Assembly (NCBI RefSeq): GCF_003611635.1
Contig: NZ_RAVZ01000002.1
Location: 1 to 64,000 of the forward strand
From: Corallococcus terminator
Lineage (GTDB): Bacteria; Myxococcota; Myxococcia; Myxococcales; Myxococcaceae
DNA length: 64,000 bases
Direction: 5' to 3'
The notes below the pieces were generated by a model that was not told the origin of the DNA, searched no databases, and saw only the letters and a list, made by a program, of their open reading frames with translations. Positions 37,771 through 46,053 of this stretch are shown here, one piece after another (positions within the stretch are counted from its first letter, which is position 1; each line of letters begins with the position of its first letter). The position numbers and the translations under genes are program-made.

Positions 37771-38829
37771 TCAGCGCAGCGTGACGCCGTGGCCCGGTGC
37801 GTCCGGGTCCAGCGTCAGTCGCGAGCCCGCGTAGTGCGCACCGCCCTGGAACGGGTGGCTCGCGATGAACAGCGGCGTGTCCAGGTCCGCGTAGGTGAAG
37901 CCGCCCAGGCCCGCCGCCAGGTGCGCGGAGGCGCTCATCGCGAGCACGCTCTCCACCATGCCGCCCACCATCAACTCCAGCCCCGCCGCGCGCGCGAGGC
38001 TCCACATCGTCAGCGCTTCCACCATCCCGCACTTCATCGTCTTGATGTTGATGGCGTGACAGGCGCCCTCGCGGATGAGCCGGAGCACGTCCTTCGCGGA
38101 CCGCGCGGATTCATCCGCGCACACCGGCACCTTCGAGCGGCGCGTCACCTCCGCGAGCCCCGCGAAGTCGGCGGCGGGCACGGGCTGTTCGAACAGCGAC
38201 AGCGGCACATCCGCCCGCTCCAACTCCTTGAGAAAGGCCAGCGCCTCCGACACGTCGTAGCCCCCGTTCGCGTCCGCGAAGAGCCGCGCCTTCGGGGCCT
38301 CCTGGTGGATGGCCACGAGCCGCGCCGCGTCCGCATCCGGGTCCAACGCCCCGACCTTCACCTTCAATGTGTCGATGCCCCGCCCGAGGATGGCCCGCGT
38401 GGAGGCCACCGCGTGCGCCACGTCCCCGGCCGTCACGGTCATGTCGATGTCCAGCGCGGTGCCCGCTCCGCCAAAGAAGGCGTGCAGCGGGAGGCGGTGG
38501 TGCCGCGCCAGCGCGTCCAGGAGCGCCATCTCCACGCCACACCGCGCGGACGGGGCGAGCGCGAGCGCATCCGCCAGCGCCTCCGACGTGGGCCGCCAGG
38601 CCTGGGCGTCGCGGCCCAGGAGCAGCCCCCGCACCGACTCCAGCGCGGTCAGGGTGCTGGCCTGCGTCTCCCCACTCACGGCGGTGAAGGGCGCTGCCTC
38701 GCCCAGGCCCACGGTGCCGTCCGCGAGCGTGATGCGCACGAGCGCGTTCTCCGCCGCGTGCTGCGCGCCCGTCGCGATGGCGAAGGGCTCTGTGAGGGGC
38801 AGGTGCAGCGCTTCGAAGGAAACCTGCAT
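37771..38829 (-). CDS. Dipeptide epimerase (enolase superfamily, L-Ala-D/L-Glu type)
   Basis: A 352-residue enzyme of the muconate-lactonizing subgroup. The catalytic Lys pair is present: KxK in TLKVKVG near residue 155 and Lys in INIKTMKCGM near 260. Metal ligands are Asp in FADANGGYD, Glu in LFEQPVP and Asp in VCADESA. This set is that of L-Ala-D/L-Glu epimerases, which act in murein peptide recycling. Glutamate-side binding usually involves the C-terminal DLDTPLF segment, which is present. The start at 38829 matches the family; 38847 is an alternative. Exact dipeptide specificity is inferred. Confidence 0.85.
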   Translation of the reverse strand: MQVSFEALHLPLTEPFAIATGAQHAAENALVRITLADGTVGLGEAAPFTAVSGETQASTLTALESVRGLLLGRDAQAWRPTSEALADALALAPSARCGVEMALLDALARHHRLPLHAFFGGAGTALDIDMTVTAGDVAHAVASTRAILGRGIDTLKVKVGALDPDADAARLVAIHQEAPKARLFADANGGYDVSEALAFLKELERADVPLSLFEQPVPAADFAGLAEVTRRSKVPVCADESARSAKDVLRLIREGACHAINIKTMKCGMVEALTMWSLARAAGLELMVGGMVESVLAMSASAHLAAGLGGFTYADLDTPLFIASHPFQGGAHYAGSRLTLDPDAPGHGVTLR

Positions 38830-38913
38830 GACGTGGGTGGGGCGCATGGGCGGGGCCGAGTGTGGCCGACGTCCCCGGCCCATGGGGAGCACTTCCTTGC
38901 GCGCCGTGCCTGC

Positions 38914-39423
38914 TTACAGTCGGGTGAACGTGAGGGACGTGGACCCCGCCAGCCGCGTCAGCCCCTGGGGCCACAGGCACGCCAGCAGGTCCGTGTTGAG
39001 GGACCGGTTGACGAGCAGCACCTGGTCCCCCTGGAAGCGACCGTGGGTCACCTTTCCCACGGAGGTGAAGACCTGGATGTTGCCCACCACGTTCGCGCTC
39101 ACGCCCTGGAAGGTGAACGTCGACGAGGAACCATCACTCCACGCGATGGTGGCCTGCGAAGGCCCGATGTTCGCGGCACAGCTATTGTGGGAGCTGGCGG
39201 TCACATCGAGGGTGCCGGACGTGATGGCGGAAACGCTCGTGGTGCAGTGGTTGTAGTCGGACGCGTTCGTGTAGGTGACCACGCGAGGAAGGACCTTGAG
39301 GCCGGGCGCCCAGGTCTGCTCGATGTCGCCATCGCACTGCACATCCACCAGGGCCTGGGCGGGTGCCGCATGGAGGAGCAGCAGGGCGAAGAGGACAATG
39401 GAACACGACGCGAACCGGGGCAT
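38914..39423 (-). CDS. Secreted protein, 169 residues, unknown
   Basis: The protein begins with a signal peptide (about residues 1-24, cleavage near AQA). The mature 145 residues are beta-rich, Ser/Thr/Asn-rich and contain four well-spread cysteines (VQCDGD, NHCTTS, NSCAANI, ACLWP) that could make two disulfides. Such a profile fits a small extracellular or periplasmic beta-sandwich protein. No family is recognised. It is monocistronic, 84 bp upstream of the epimerase gene on the same strand. Confidence 0.68.
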   Translation of the reverse strand: MPRFASCSIVLFALLLLHAAPAQALVDVQCDGDIEQTWAPGLKVLPRVVTYTNASDYNHCTTSVSAITSGTLDVTASSHNSCAANIGPSQATIAWSDGSSSTFTFQGVSANVVGNIQVFTSVGKVTHGRFQGDQVLLVNRSLNTDLLACLWPQGLTRLAGSTSLTFTRL

Positions 39424-39775
39424 GGGGGACCTCGCGGAGGAAAGGGGGTGGGCAATAGGCCCATGGCCATGGTGAGGACGCATCGTCCCGCGGCCCATCG
39501 CCTCCAGGGGTCAACCCACACGTCGGCTTACGACATTGTCAGTTAAAGGGCGTCTTACTGCTTTGTCCTTCCTCCCCAATTCCGCCCGTTTGCTCTCCGA
39601 TTACCTGAAATTCCAGGGTGATGTGAAAGACGCGTACGGGGGGACCCTGACTTGAGCCGCCGTGCGATTCGTGGCGACATGCGGGTCCCCGGGAGATGGG
39701 TAGGGCCGGGGCCGCTCAGGGGAATCCTGTCGGGGGGCGGCTTCCCAACCCCACTGGATGCACCGGAGGAGGCGG
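39424..39775. other. 352-bp intergenic region between divergent genes
   Basis: No gene is supported in this region. It separates the secreted-protein gene (minus) from the hybrid kinase gene (plus) and must hold both promoters. The stretch 39530-39580 is more AT-rich than the surroundings. No convincing paired promoter hexamers, hairpin or repeat could be found. Confidence 0.4.
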
Positions 39776-41806
39776 ATGTCCGCGATCGACACGTTCGTGC
39801 CCCTTCCGCTCGCGGATGCGCTCCTGGTCGCGCTCGAGGAGGCCGAGCGGGAGCACCCGGAGGCGTGCATGCTGCTGCGCGCCGTGCGCTCCGACAGCGG
39901 GGCCATCATCGACTTCGAATGGCTGTGGGCGAACCCCGCCGCCGCGCGCGCGCTGGGCCACGGTCCGGAGTTCCTGCGGGGCCGGCGCCTGGGCGAGGTG
40001 TCCGCGCCGGAGGGGCTGGCGGGCCGCATGGAGGTCCTGCGGCAGGTGGTGGAGTCCGGCCGGTCGCGCGCGGACAACTTCGCCGAAGGGGAGGCCTGGC
40101 TGCAGAGCACCGCCGTGCGCCTGCGCGACGGGGTGCTGGTGCGCCTGCGCGACGTCACCAGCGCCCAGCGGATGGAGGAGGGGCTGCGCGACACGCTGGA
40201 CTGGGTGCGCGACGTGCTGGAGAGCATGCCGGACGCCTTCTTCACCGTGGATACCGACTGGCGCATCACCTACGTCAACCGCAACGCCGCCGCGCTCACC
40301 GGCCACACCCAGGAGACCCTCTTCCGCCGCGTGCTGTGGGAGGCCTGCCCGGAGATGTGCGGCACGCCCATGGAGCGCGCGCTGCGCGAGGTGGCCACCG
40401 AGGAGGGCTACCGCCTCTTCGAGCTGCGCACCGGCAAGGACCGCTGGCACGAGGTGCACACCTGGTCGAGCGGTCGCAACATCTCCACCTATGCGCGCGA
40501 CGTCACGGACAAGAAGCGCGTCCAGGCGGAGCGCGACGCGCTGCTCGCTCGCGAGCACTCCGGCCGCCTGGAGGCGGAGGCCCTGGCCCAGCGCCGCACG
40601 CATGAGCTGATGGCCGCACGCGAGCGGCTGGTGCAGTCGGAGAAGCTGGCCATGGCGGGCCAGCTCGCCGCGGGCGTGGGCCACGAAATCAACAACCCGC
40701 TGTCCTACGTCGCCGGCAACCTCCAGTTCGCCGTGGAGCAGCTCACGCCGCTGGCCCGCCGCGCCAACGCCGGGGCCGCGGTGCAGGCGGCGCTGGGCGA
40801 AGCGCTGGAGGCCCTGCGCGAAGCGCGCGAGGGCGCCGAGCGCATCCGCGTCATCGTGCGCGACCTTCAGACCTTCGCCCGCGCGGACGAGCTGCGCCTG
40901 TCGCCGGTGGATGTGCACTCGGCGGTGGAGTTCGGCATCTCCATGGCGATGACGCACCTGCGAAGCCGCGCCCGGGTGGAGCGCTCCTTCGGACAGGTGC
41001 CCCACGCGCTGGCCCACGAGGCGCGCCTGGGCCAGGTGTTCCTGCACCTGCTCATCAACGCCGCGCACGCCATCCCCGTGGGCGACTTCGAGCGCCACCG
41101 GGTGACGCTCACCACCCGCCGCGAGGGCGCCTGGGTGCTGGTGGAGGTGTCCGACACCGGCCTGGGCATGACGCCGGAGGTGCTCCAACGCGCCTTCGAG
41201 CCGTTCTTCACCACGCGCCCCGTGGGAGAAGGCACCGGCCTGGGTCTGTCCATCTGCCTGGGTCTCGTGCGCAGCATGCACGGGGAGCTCACCGCCACCA
41301 GCATCCCCGGCATGGGCAGCACCTTCCAGGTGCGGCTGCCCGTCTCGGAGGCCGCCACGCACCCCGGCGTCCCCGCGGTGCGGGTGGCCGAAGGGCCCCA
41401 GCGCAAGCGCGTGCTGGTGGTGGACGACGAACCGCAGCTCACCTCGGTGCTCAAGCGCATGCTGGGCCGGCAGCACGACGTGGTGGTGGCGCACAGCGGC
41501 CGCGAGGCGCTGGCGCTGCTGGAGCAGGACGACGCCTTCGACCGCGTCTTCTGCGACCTGATGATGGCGGACCTGACCGGGATGGACGTGCACGCGGAGC
41601 TGTCGCGGCGCCGCTCGGAGGTGCTCTCGCGCTTCGTGTTCATGACGGGCGGCAGCTTCACCGAGCGCGCCCGGACGTTCCTTCAGGCCGTGCCCCTGCC
41701 GCGCATCGAAAAGCCCTTCGAGCCGGGGCTCCTGCTGGCGCTGGTGGACGCCTCACCCCCGCGCCCGGGGGCCGTCGTCCGGCTCCCCGCGCGCGAAGGT
41801 GCGTGA
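39776..41806 (+). CDS. Hybrid sensor histidine kinase with C-terminal receiver
   Basis: A 676-residue soluble kinase. Order: a PAS-like domain (about 35-135), a second PAS domain (about 150-265, DAFFTVDTDWRITYVNRNAA), a short coiled coil, HisKA with His in GVGHEINNPLSY near residue 303, HATPase (NAAHAIPVG, DTGLGMTPE, GEGTGLGLSI) and a receiver domain (about 545-665) with acidic pair VVDDEPQ, phospho-Asp in VFCDLMMADLTG and Lys in RIEKPFEPG. No membrane segment, so it senses a cytosolic signal. The HEINNP H-box is of the NtrB-like group common in myxobacteria. ATG 39776 has GGAGGAGG upstream. Confidence 0.88.
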   Translation: MSAIDTFVPLPLADALLVALEEAEREHPEACMLLRAVRSDSGAIIDFEWLWANPAAARALGHGPEFLRGRRLGEVSAPEGLAGRMEVLRQVVESGRSRADNFAEGEAWLQSTAVRLRDGVLVRLRDVTSAQRMEEGLRDTLDWVRDVLESMPDAFFTVDTDWRITYVNRNAAALTGHTQETLFRRVLWEACPEMCGTPMERALREVATEEGYRLFELRTGKDRWHEVHTWSSGRNISTYARDVTDKKRVQAERDALLAREHSGRLEAEALAQRRTHELMAARERLVQSEKLAMAGQLAAGVGHEINNPLSYVAGNLQFAVEQLTPLARRANAGAAVQAALGEALEALREAREGAERIRVIVRDLQTFARADELRLSPVDVHSAVEFGISMAMTHLRSRARVERSFGQVPHALAHEARLGQVFLHLLINAAHAIPVGDFERHRVTLTTRREGAWVLVEVSDTGLGMTPEVLQRAFEPFFTTRPVGEGTGLGLSICLGLVRSMHGELTATSIPGMGSTFQVRLPVSEAATHPGVPAVRVAEGPQRKRVLVVDDEPQLTSVLKRMLGRQHDVVVAHSGREALALLEQDDAFDRVFCDLMMADLTGMDVHAELSRRRSEVLSRFVFMTGGSFTERARTFLQAVPLPRIEKPFEPGLLLALVDASPPRPGAVVRLPAREGA

Positions 41807-41818
41807 CCGCGGGGACGG

Positions 41819-42514
41819 CTACAGCTTCAGCTCCTCCCGCTCCGGCCGGGTGGTGTACGCGGCGCTCGGGTTCGCCGGGTCCGCCAGCTTCAGCAGCAGC
41901 TTGTCCATGCCGTTGGAGCGCGAGAAGGCCATCTCGTTCTTCGTCACGCCCACGAGCGTGAGCAATTCCACCTGGCCGCTGGGCAGGGTGAAGTGGCTGG
42001 GGCGCGTGGCGTCCTTCACGAACACGAAGCCCGCGAGCTTCGTCTCGCCGCCGGTGAGGGTGCCGTCCACCGGGTAGCGGTGCCCCATGGCGAACAGCCG
42101 GGCGCACACGAGGTTGTAGGCCATCATGTCCATGAGGCGCAGGATGGGCCAGCGCTCCTCCTCAGGGGTGTGGATGACCATCTCGTAGCCCAGGCCACTG
42201 CGCGCGTCGTCCGCCAGCTCCTCGCCGGGCGATACCGTGAAGGGGTTGGACAGGCCGCTCGTGACGTAGGTCCAGTACGGGTGCTCGGGGCTGGGCGGCG
42301 CCACGCGCACGCCCATGGGGAGCCAGTTCGGATCCAACGCCTGACCCTGCGCCAGCTCGCTCTCCAACCACCCCTCCAGCACGCCGGTGCCTTCCAGGAG
42401 GTCGACTTCCTCGCGGATGGCACCGAACAGCTTCGGGTACTCCACCTCGTCACGGTCGGCCCAGCAGTCTTCGTACCACTGGATGAAGTCTTCGTCGGTC
42501 TCCGGGACTTTCAT
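41819..42514 (-). CDS. SUFU-domain (suppressor of fused) protein
   Basis: A 231-residue cytosolic protein matching the bacterial suppressor-of-fused domain: SGLSNPFTVSPGEE, then GLGYEMVIHTPEEERWPILRL around residues 107-127 and a C-terminal LLTLVGVTKNEM. Bacterial SUFU proteins are best known as immunity proteins in polymorphic toxin loci, where they bind and block toxins. No toxin gene adjoins it here, so it may be an orphan immunity protein or have another binding role. It is single, ending 12 bp from the convergent hybrid kinase gene. Confidence 0.82.
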   Translation of the reverse strand: MKVPETDEDFIQWYEDCWADRDEVEYPKLFGAIREEVDLLEGTGVLEGWLESELAQGQALDPNWLPMGVRVAPPSPEHPYWTYVTSGLSNPFTVSPGEELADDARSGLGYEMVIHTPEEERWPILRLMDMMAYNLVCARLFAMGHRYPVDGTLTGGETKLAGFVFVKDATRPSHFTLPSGQVELLTLVGVTKNEMAFSRSNGMDKLLLKLADPANPSAAYTTRPEREELKL

Positions 42515-42606
42515 GGGGCGGACTCTAGAGGTTCACCCCGATTTCACAACTTCATCCGAGCGCCGTCGTCATCCGGCCGGTGGGCTGGCGGACAGACGTT
42601 CAGGAT

Positions 42607-43803
42607 TCAGGTTCCGGTGGACCCGGGGGCGACGGGGGGCGCGGGGTTCCAGGGCTTGAGGCCGCAGATGCGTTCGGCCTCTTCCACCGCGGGTGTCAGT
42701 CGCATCCGCTCCATGCGCAGGAAGCCCCGGACGGCCTTGTCCAGGCGCTTGTCGAAAATCAGGTGGGCGCTGTGCACGGCGGTGGGCTCGAAGCCGCGCG
42801 ACACCTTGTGTTCGCCGCCCGCGCCGGGTTCGAACACCTTGCGGCCCATCTGGATGCAGTCGTCCACGGACTGGTACAGGCAGACGTTGAAGTGCAGGAA
42901 GGGGTGCTCTTCCGTGCAACCCCAGTAGCGGCCGTAGAGCCGCTCCGGGGTGACCAGGTTGAAGGCGCCCGCGATGACCTGCCCGTCCTTCACCGCCTCC
43001 ACCATCTCCACGGACTGGGGCAGGTGCTGGAAGACGCGGTCGAAGAAGCCCGGGGTGAGCTGCACCTGGCCCCAGGCGTGGCGTTCGCAGGTGGAGGTGT
43101 AGAAGGTGTACGCGCGCTTGGCGTGCTCGGGGCCCAGGTCCGCGCCCCGCACGGTGCGCAGTTGGATTCCCTGGGGGCCCGCGGCGGCGCGCTCGCGCTT
43201 GAGCTGGTGGCGGCGCTTGGAGTCGAAGCGGGCCAGGTAGTCGTCGTAGCTTTGATAGCCCGGGTTCTTCCAGTGGAACTGGAGGGTGATGCGGCGCGCG
43301 AGCCCGGCCTCCTCCAGGAAGTCGGCCTCCTCGTCGGTGGGGTAGAGCACGTGCACCCCGGAGCAGCCCGCGTCCTCGGCGCTTTGCACCGCGGCCTCCA
43401 GCAGGGCGCGGCGCAGGACGGAGGCGTCCTCGCCCGGGGCGGTGAGGAAGCGCGGCACGGTGGCGGGGGACAGGGGGCCGCCCACGAGGAGCTTGGGGTA
43501 GTACTCCACGCCCAGTTGGGCGGCGGCGTTGGCCCAGCCGAAGTCGTAGATGTATTCGCCCATGCTGTGGAACTTGAGGTAGGCGGGCGCGGCGGCGACC
43601 AGCTTCTTTCCCCTCCACAGCGTCAGGTGGTGCGGGGCCCAGCCGGTCTCCTCGGTGGCGCTGCCGCTGTCCTCCATGGCGGACAGCCACGCGTGGCGCA
43701 CGAAGGGGGGCGCGCCGGGGGCGATGAGCGCGTCCCATTGGGCGGCCGGGACGTCGTGGATGGCATCGAGGATGCGGACCTGGAGCGGGGTGTCGACGGG
43801 CAC
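42607..43803 (-). CDS. COG3146-type (FemAB-like) acyltransferase
   Basis: A 398-residue soluble protein with the double-GNAT pattern of COG3146 (peptidogalycan biosynthesis / FemAB-like) proteins. Marks in order: PFVRHAWLSAMEDSGS, WAPHHLTLWRG, EYIYDFGWANA, YPKLLVGGPLSPA, then in the second half FLARFDSK-like RFDSKRRHQLKRER, YTSTCERHAWG and YGRYWGCTEEHPFLHFNVC. The last segment is the strongest signature. These proteins are presumed N-acyl or aminoacyl transferases; the substrate is not established. GTG start at 43803. About 100 nt downstream of the HxlR-type gene on the same strand. Confidence 0.78.
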   Translation of the reverse strand: MPVDTPLQVRILDAIHDVPAAQWDALIAPGAPPFVRHAWLSAMEDSGSATEETGWAPHHLTLWRGKKLVAAAPAYLKFHSMGEYIYDFGWANAAAQLGVEYYPKLLVGGPLSPATVPRFLTAPGEDASVLRRALLEAAVQSAEDAGCSGVHVLYPTDEEADFLEEAGLARRITLQFHWKNPGYQSYDDYLARFDSKRRHQLKRERAAAGPQGIQLRTVRGADLGPEHAKRAYTFYTSTCERHAWGQVQLTPGFFDRVFQHLPQSVEMVEAVKDGQVIAGAFNLVTPERLYGRYWGCTEEHPFLHFNVCLYQSVDDCIQMGRKVFEPGAGGEHKVSRGFEPTAVHSAHLIFDKRLDKAVRGFLRMERMRLTPAVEEAERICGLKPWNPAPPVAPGSTGT

Positions 43804-43905
43804 GGGGGCAGTCTTAACGCGAGCCCGCGCCCTGCGCTTTCGTCCGTTTCGCTGGCTGGCGTCCGGGGGAGGGAGCGCGGGGCGCCTGGCCTGGGAGCCT
43901 CCGGG

Positions 43906-44316
43906 TCAGGAGGCCTTCTTGCGGCTGACTTCCTGGGTCCGCGCGGAGAGCACCCGCTGCACGTTGTTTTCAATCCACGTGGTCAGGGACTTCACGTGCT
44001 CGGCGACCTCCTGGCCCATGGGGGTGAGGCTGTAGTCCACGTGGGGGGGAATCACCGGGTGGGCCTCGCGCAGCACGAAGCCGTCCTGCTCCAGGGCCTG
44101 GAGCGTCTGGGCGAGCATCTTTTCGCTCACCCCGCCCACCTTGCGGCGCAGCTCGCTGAAGCGGTGGGTGCCCTCTTCCCGCAGCGCGATGAGCACCAGC
44201 ACGCCCCAGCGGCTGGTGACGTGTTCCAGCACCCCGCGCGACGGACACACGGCCGCGTAGAGGTCCCCGCGCTGCTTCACCTTCGCCAGCAGTGCACTGC
44301 CCTTGCTTGCCTTCAT
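43906..44316 (-). CDS. HxlR-family transcriptional regulator, QorR-like
   Basis: A 136-residue winged-helix regulator. It carries the HxlR signature: the redox-type Cys in AAVCPSRGVLEHVTSRWGVLVL, then FSELRRKVGGVSEKMLAQTLQ and the wing DGFVLREAHP, PHVDYSLTPMG. In E. coli the related QorR (YtfH) senses thiol stress through this single cysteine and represses the divergent qorB (ytfG). The same arrangement is present here: the qorB-like gene is divergent and the spacer holds an inverted repeat. Start at ATG 44316; a GTG at 44325 is also possible. Confidence 0.85.
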   Translation of the reverse strand: MKASKGSALLAKVKQRGDLYAAVCPSRGVLEHVTSRWGVLVLIALREEGTHRFSELRRKVGGVSEKMLAQTLQALEQDGFVLREAHPVIPPHVDYSLTPMGQEVAEHVKSLTTWIENNVQRVLSARTQEVSRKKAS

Positions 44317-44339
44317 GATTGACACTTACCATAAGGTAC

Positions 44340-44360
44340 GTACTTACGGAAAGTGAGTAC
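44340..44360. promoter_or_regulatory. Inverted-repeat operator of the HxlR/QorR-like regulator
   Basis: GTACTTAC (44340-44347), 5-nt spacer, GTGAGTAC (44353-44360): 7 of 8 positions are symmetric. GTACTTAC half-sites are characteristic of HxlR-family operators. It lies 24 bp from the regulator start and 65 bp from the qorB-like start, well placed to control both. Confidence 0.75.
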
Positions 44361-44424
44361 CCCCGTTAGGGTTAGTGCCAGTTCGAATCCACGCGCACGG
44401 CGCGGGAAGAAAGAGGCACGGGCC

Positions 44425-45282
44425 ATGATCGTCGTCACTGGAGCCACGGGGAAGCTGGGGCGGTTCGTCGTCGAGGGGCTGTTGAAGAAGGTGCCCGCGA
44501 ATCAGGTCGCGGTGGCGGTGCGCGACCCGGAGAAGGCGAAGGATTGGGCGGCGCGCGGGGTGCAGGTGCGCAAGGTGGACTACAGCCAGCCGGAGACGCT
44601 GGCGGGGGCGTTCGGGAAGGGGGACGGGGTGTTGCTCATCTCCGCGAACGAGGTGGGCAAGCGCTTCCCGCAGCACTCGGCGGTGATTGAGGCGGCGAAG
44701 AAGGCGGGCGTGAAGCTGCTGGCGTACACGAGCGCTCCGTACGCGGACACGTCGGGCATCAAGCTGGTGGGGGAGCACAAGGCCACGGAGGAGGCCATCA
44801 AGGCGTCGGGGCTGCCGTACGCGTTCCTGCGCAACGGCTGGTACTTCGAGAACTACACGGACAACCTGGCACCGGCGCTGGAGTACGGCGTGGTGCAGGG
44901 CAGCGCGAAGGACGGCCGGGTGTCAGCGGCCAGCCGCAAGGACTACGCGGACGCGGCGGTGGAGGTGCTCACGGGCACGGGCCACGAGAACCAGGTGTAT
45001 GAGCTGGCGGGGGACACGGCCTTCACGCTGACGGAGTACGCGGCGGAGGTGTCGCGCCAGTCGGGCAAGAAGGTGGCGTACGTGGACCTGCCGGTGCCGG
45101 AGTACTCGGCGGCGCTGGTGAAGGTGGGGCTGCCGCAGGTGTACGCGGACATCCTGGCGGACGCGGACGCGGGGCTCGCGAAGGGTGAGTTGTACAACGA
45201 CAGCCACACGCTGAGCCGGCTCATCGGGCGGTCCACGACGAAGCTCGCGGATGCGGTGGGCGCGGCGCTCAAGGCGCGCTGA
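44425..45282 (+). CDS. NAD(P)-binding quinone reductase-like protein, QorB/NmrA family
   Basis: A 285-residue Rossmann-fold protein of the atypical short-chain dehydrogenase (NmrA/QorB) type. The dinucleotide motif is VVTGATGKLGRFV at residues 3-15. Further marks are VAVAVRDPEKA, LLISANEVGKR, LLAYTSAPYADTS and LRNGWYFENY, as in E. coli QorB (YtfG, 286 residues), an NADPH:quinone oxidoreductase. The length is the same. It is divergent to the HxlR-type regulator with a shared operator. The 3' end overlaps the convergent gene at 45269 by 14 bp. Confidence 0.85.
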   Translation: MIVVTGATGKLGRFVVEGLLKKVPANQVAVAVRDPEKAKDWAARGVQVRKVDYSQPETLAGAFGKGDGVLLISANEVGKRFPQHSAVIEAAKKAGVKLLAYTSAPYADTSGIKLVGEHKATEEAIKASGLPYAFLRNGWYFENYTDNLAPALEYGVVQGSAKDGRVSAASRKDYADAAVEVLTGTGHENQVYELAGDTAFTLTEYAAEVSRQSGKKVAYVDLPVPEYSAALVKVGLPQVYADILADADAGLAKGELYNDSHTLSRLIGRSTTKLADAVGAALKAR

Positions 45283-46051
45283 GGTCGGAGCGTCCGCCGA
45301 TTTCCGGGAAGCGCTCGTAAGCAAGCAGGAGCGCTTCCAGGTGGGTGGGATTGTCGAGGTCGAGCGGTGCCTCGGTGAGGCGGACGATCCACCCGCCCGT
45401 CGCGGTGCGCCGTGAACGGGACAGCAATTCCGCGTCGCGCGCCGGGTCCGGGAAACCGATGGCCTGGGCGGATGCGGCGGACCAGTAGTTGAGCCACCCG
45501 AGATAATAGGGGATCTCCGGCGAGCGGATGTCCTCGGGCAACTTGAGTGCCGGCAACCCGCGCGAGGGGGATGGCGGCCCTACGGTGCCAACAGCGCTGA
45601 CCGTGCGGGCTCTCTGAAGCGCGATGTCCATGGACGCGTTGCCGGGTGTGACCCGTCCCCAGTGGGCGTGCGCACCCTCCGCCACGGCTTCCAGCACGGC
45701 TTCTGCCGCGGCAAGGGTCGTGGCATCCAGGGGCAACTCCGCGTTCACGTCGAGCTGTGTTTGGCCACCCGGTGCCGCACTGGCCCAGAGCTTGAATCCG
45801 GAGATCGTCACGAAGTGGCTCTCGTCTCCGTTGCAAAGAAGCGGAAGCACCTCGTCTGGCTGTGTCTCCATGACCCAGGCGTCGCGCTGTGGCAGCAAGA
45901 TGAATTGCCCTTCGTCTGAAATGGTCCACGCGAGACGCAGGCCGGGCAGCGCGCGTTCCATGCCGTGGACCACCGCCAGGGGACGCGTGTCTCCGTCCAC
46001 GAGCCAGGGTGCGTAGACCTTCAAATGGAGTGTGTCATCCAGGGCAACCAT
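45269..46051 (-). CDS. DUF5953-like protein, probable immunity partner
   Basis: A 260-residue cytosolic protein without known catalytic motif; it resembles myxobacterial DUF5953 proteins from memory (HLKVYAPWLVDG near the start, GWLNYWSAASAQAIGFPDP and a TEAPLDLDNPTHLEALL ending). It begins 2 nt after the stop of the nuclease-fold lipoprotein gene, so the two form a tight pair. That arrangement, a PD-(D/E)XK toxin-like protein followed by a small soluble gene, suggests an immunity protein. The function is inferred from the context alone. Its 3' end overlaps the convergent qorB-like gene by 14 bp. Confidence 0.65.
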   Translation of the reverse strand: MVALDDTLHLKVYAPWLVDGDTRPLAVVHGMERALPGLRLAWTISDEGQFILLPQRDAWVMETQPDEVLPLLCNGDESHFVTISGFKLWASAAPGGQTQLDVNAELPLDATTLAAAEAVLEAVAEGAHAHWGRVTPGNASMDIALQRARTVSAVGTVGPPSPSRGLPALKLPEDIRSPEIPYYLGWLNYWSAASAQAIGFPDPARDAELLSRSRRTATGGWIVRLTEAPLDLDNPTHLEALLLAYERFPEIGGRSDLSAP

Positions 46052-46053
46052 CT

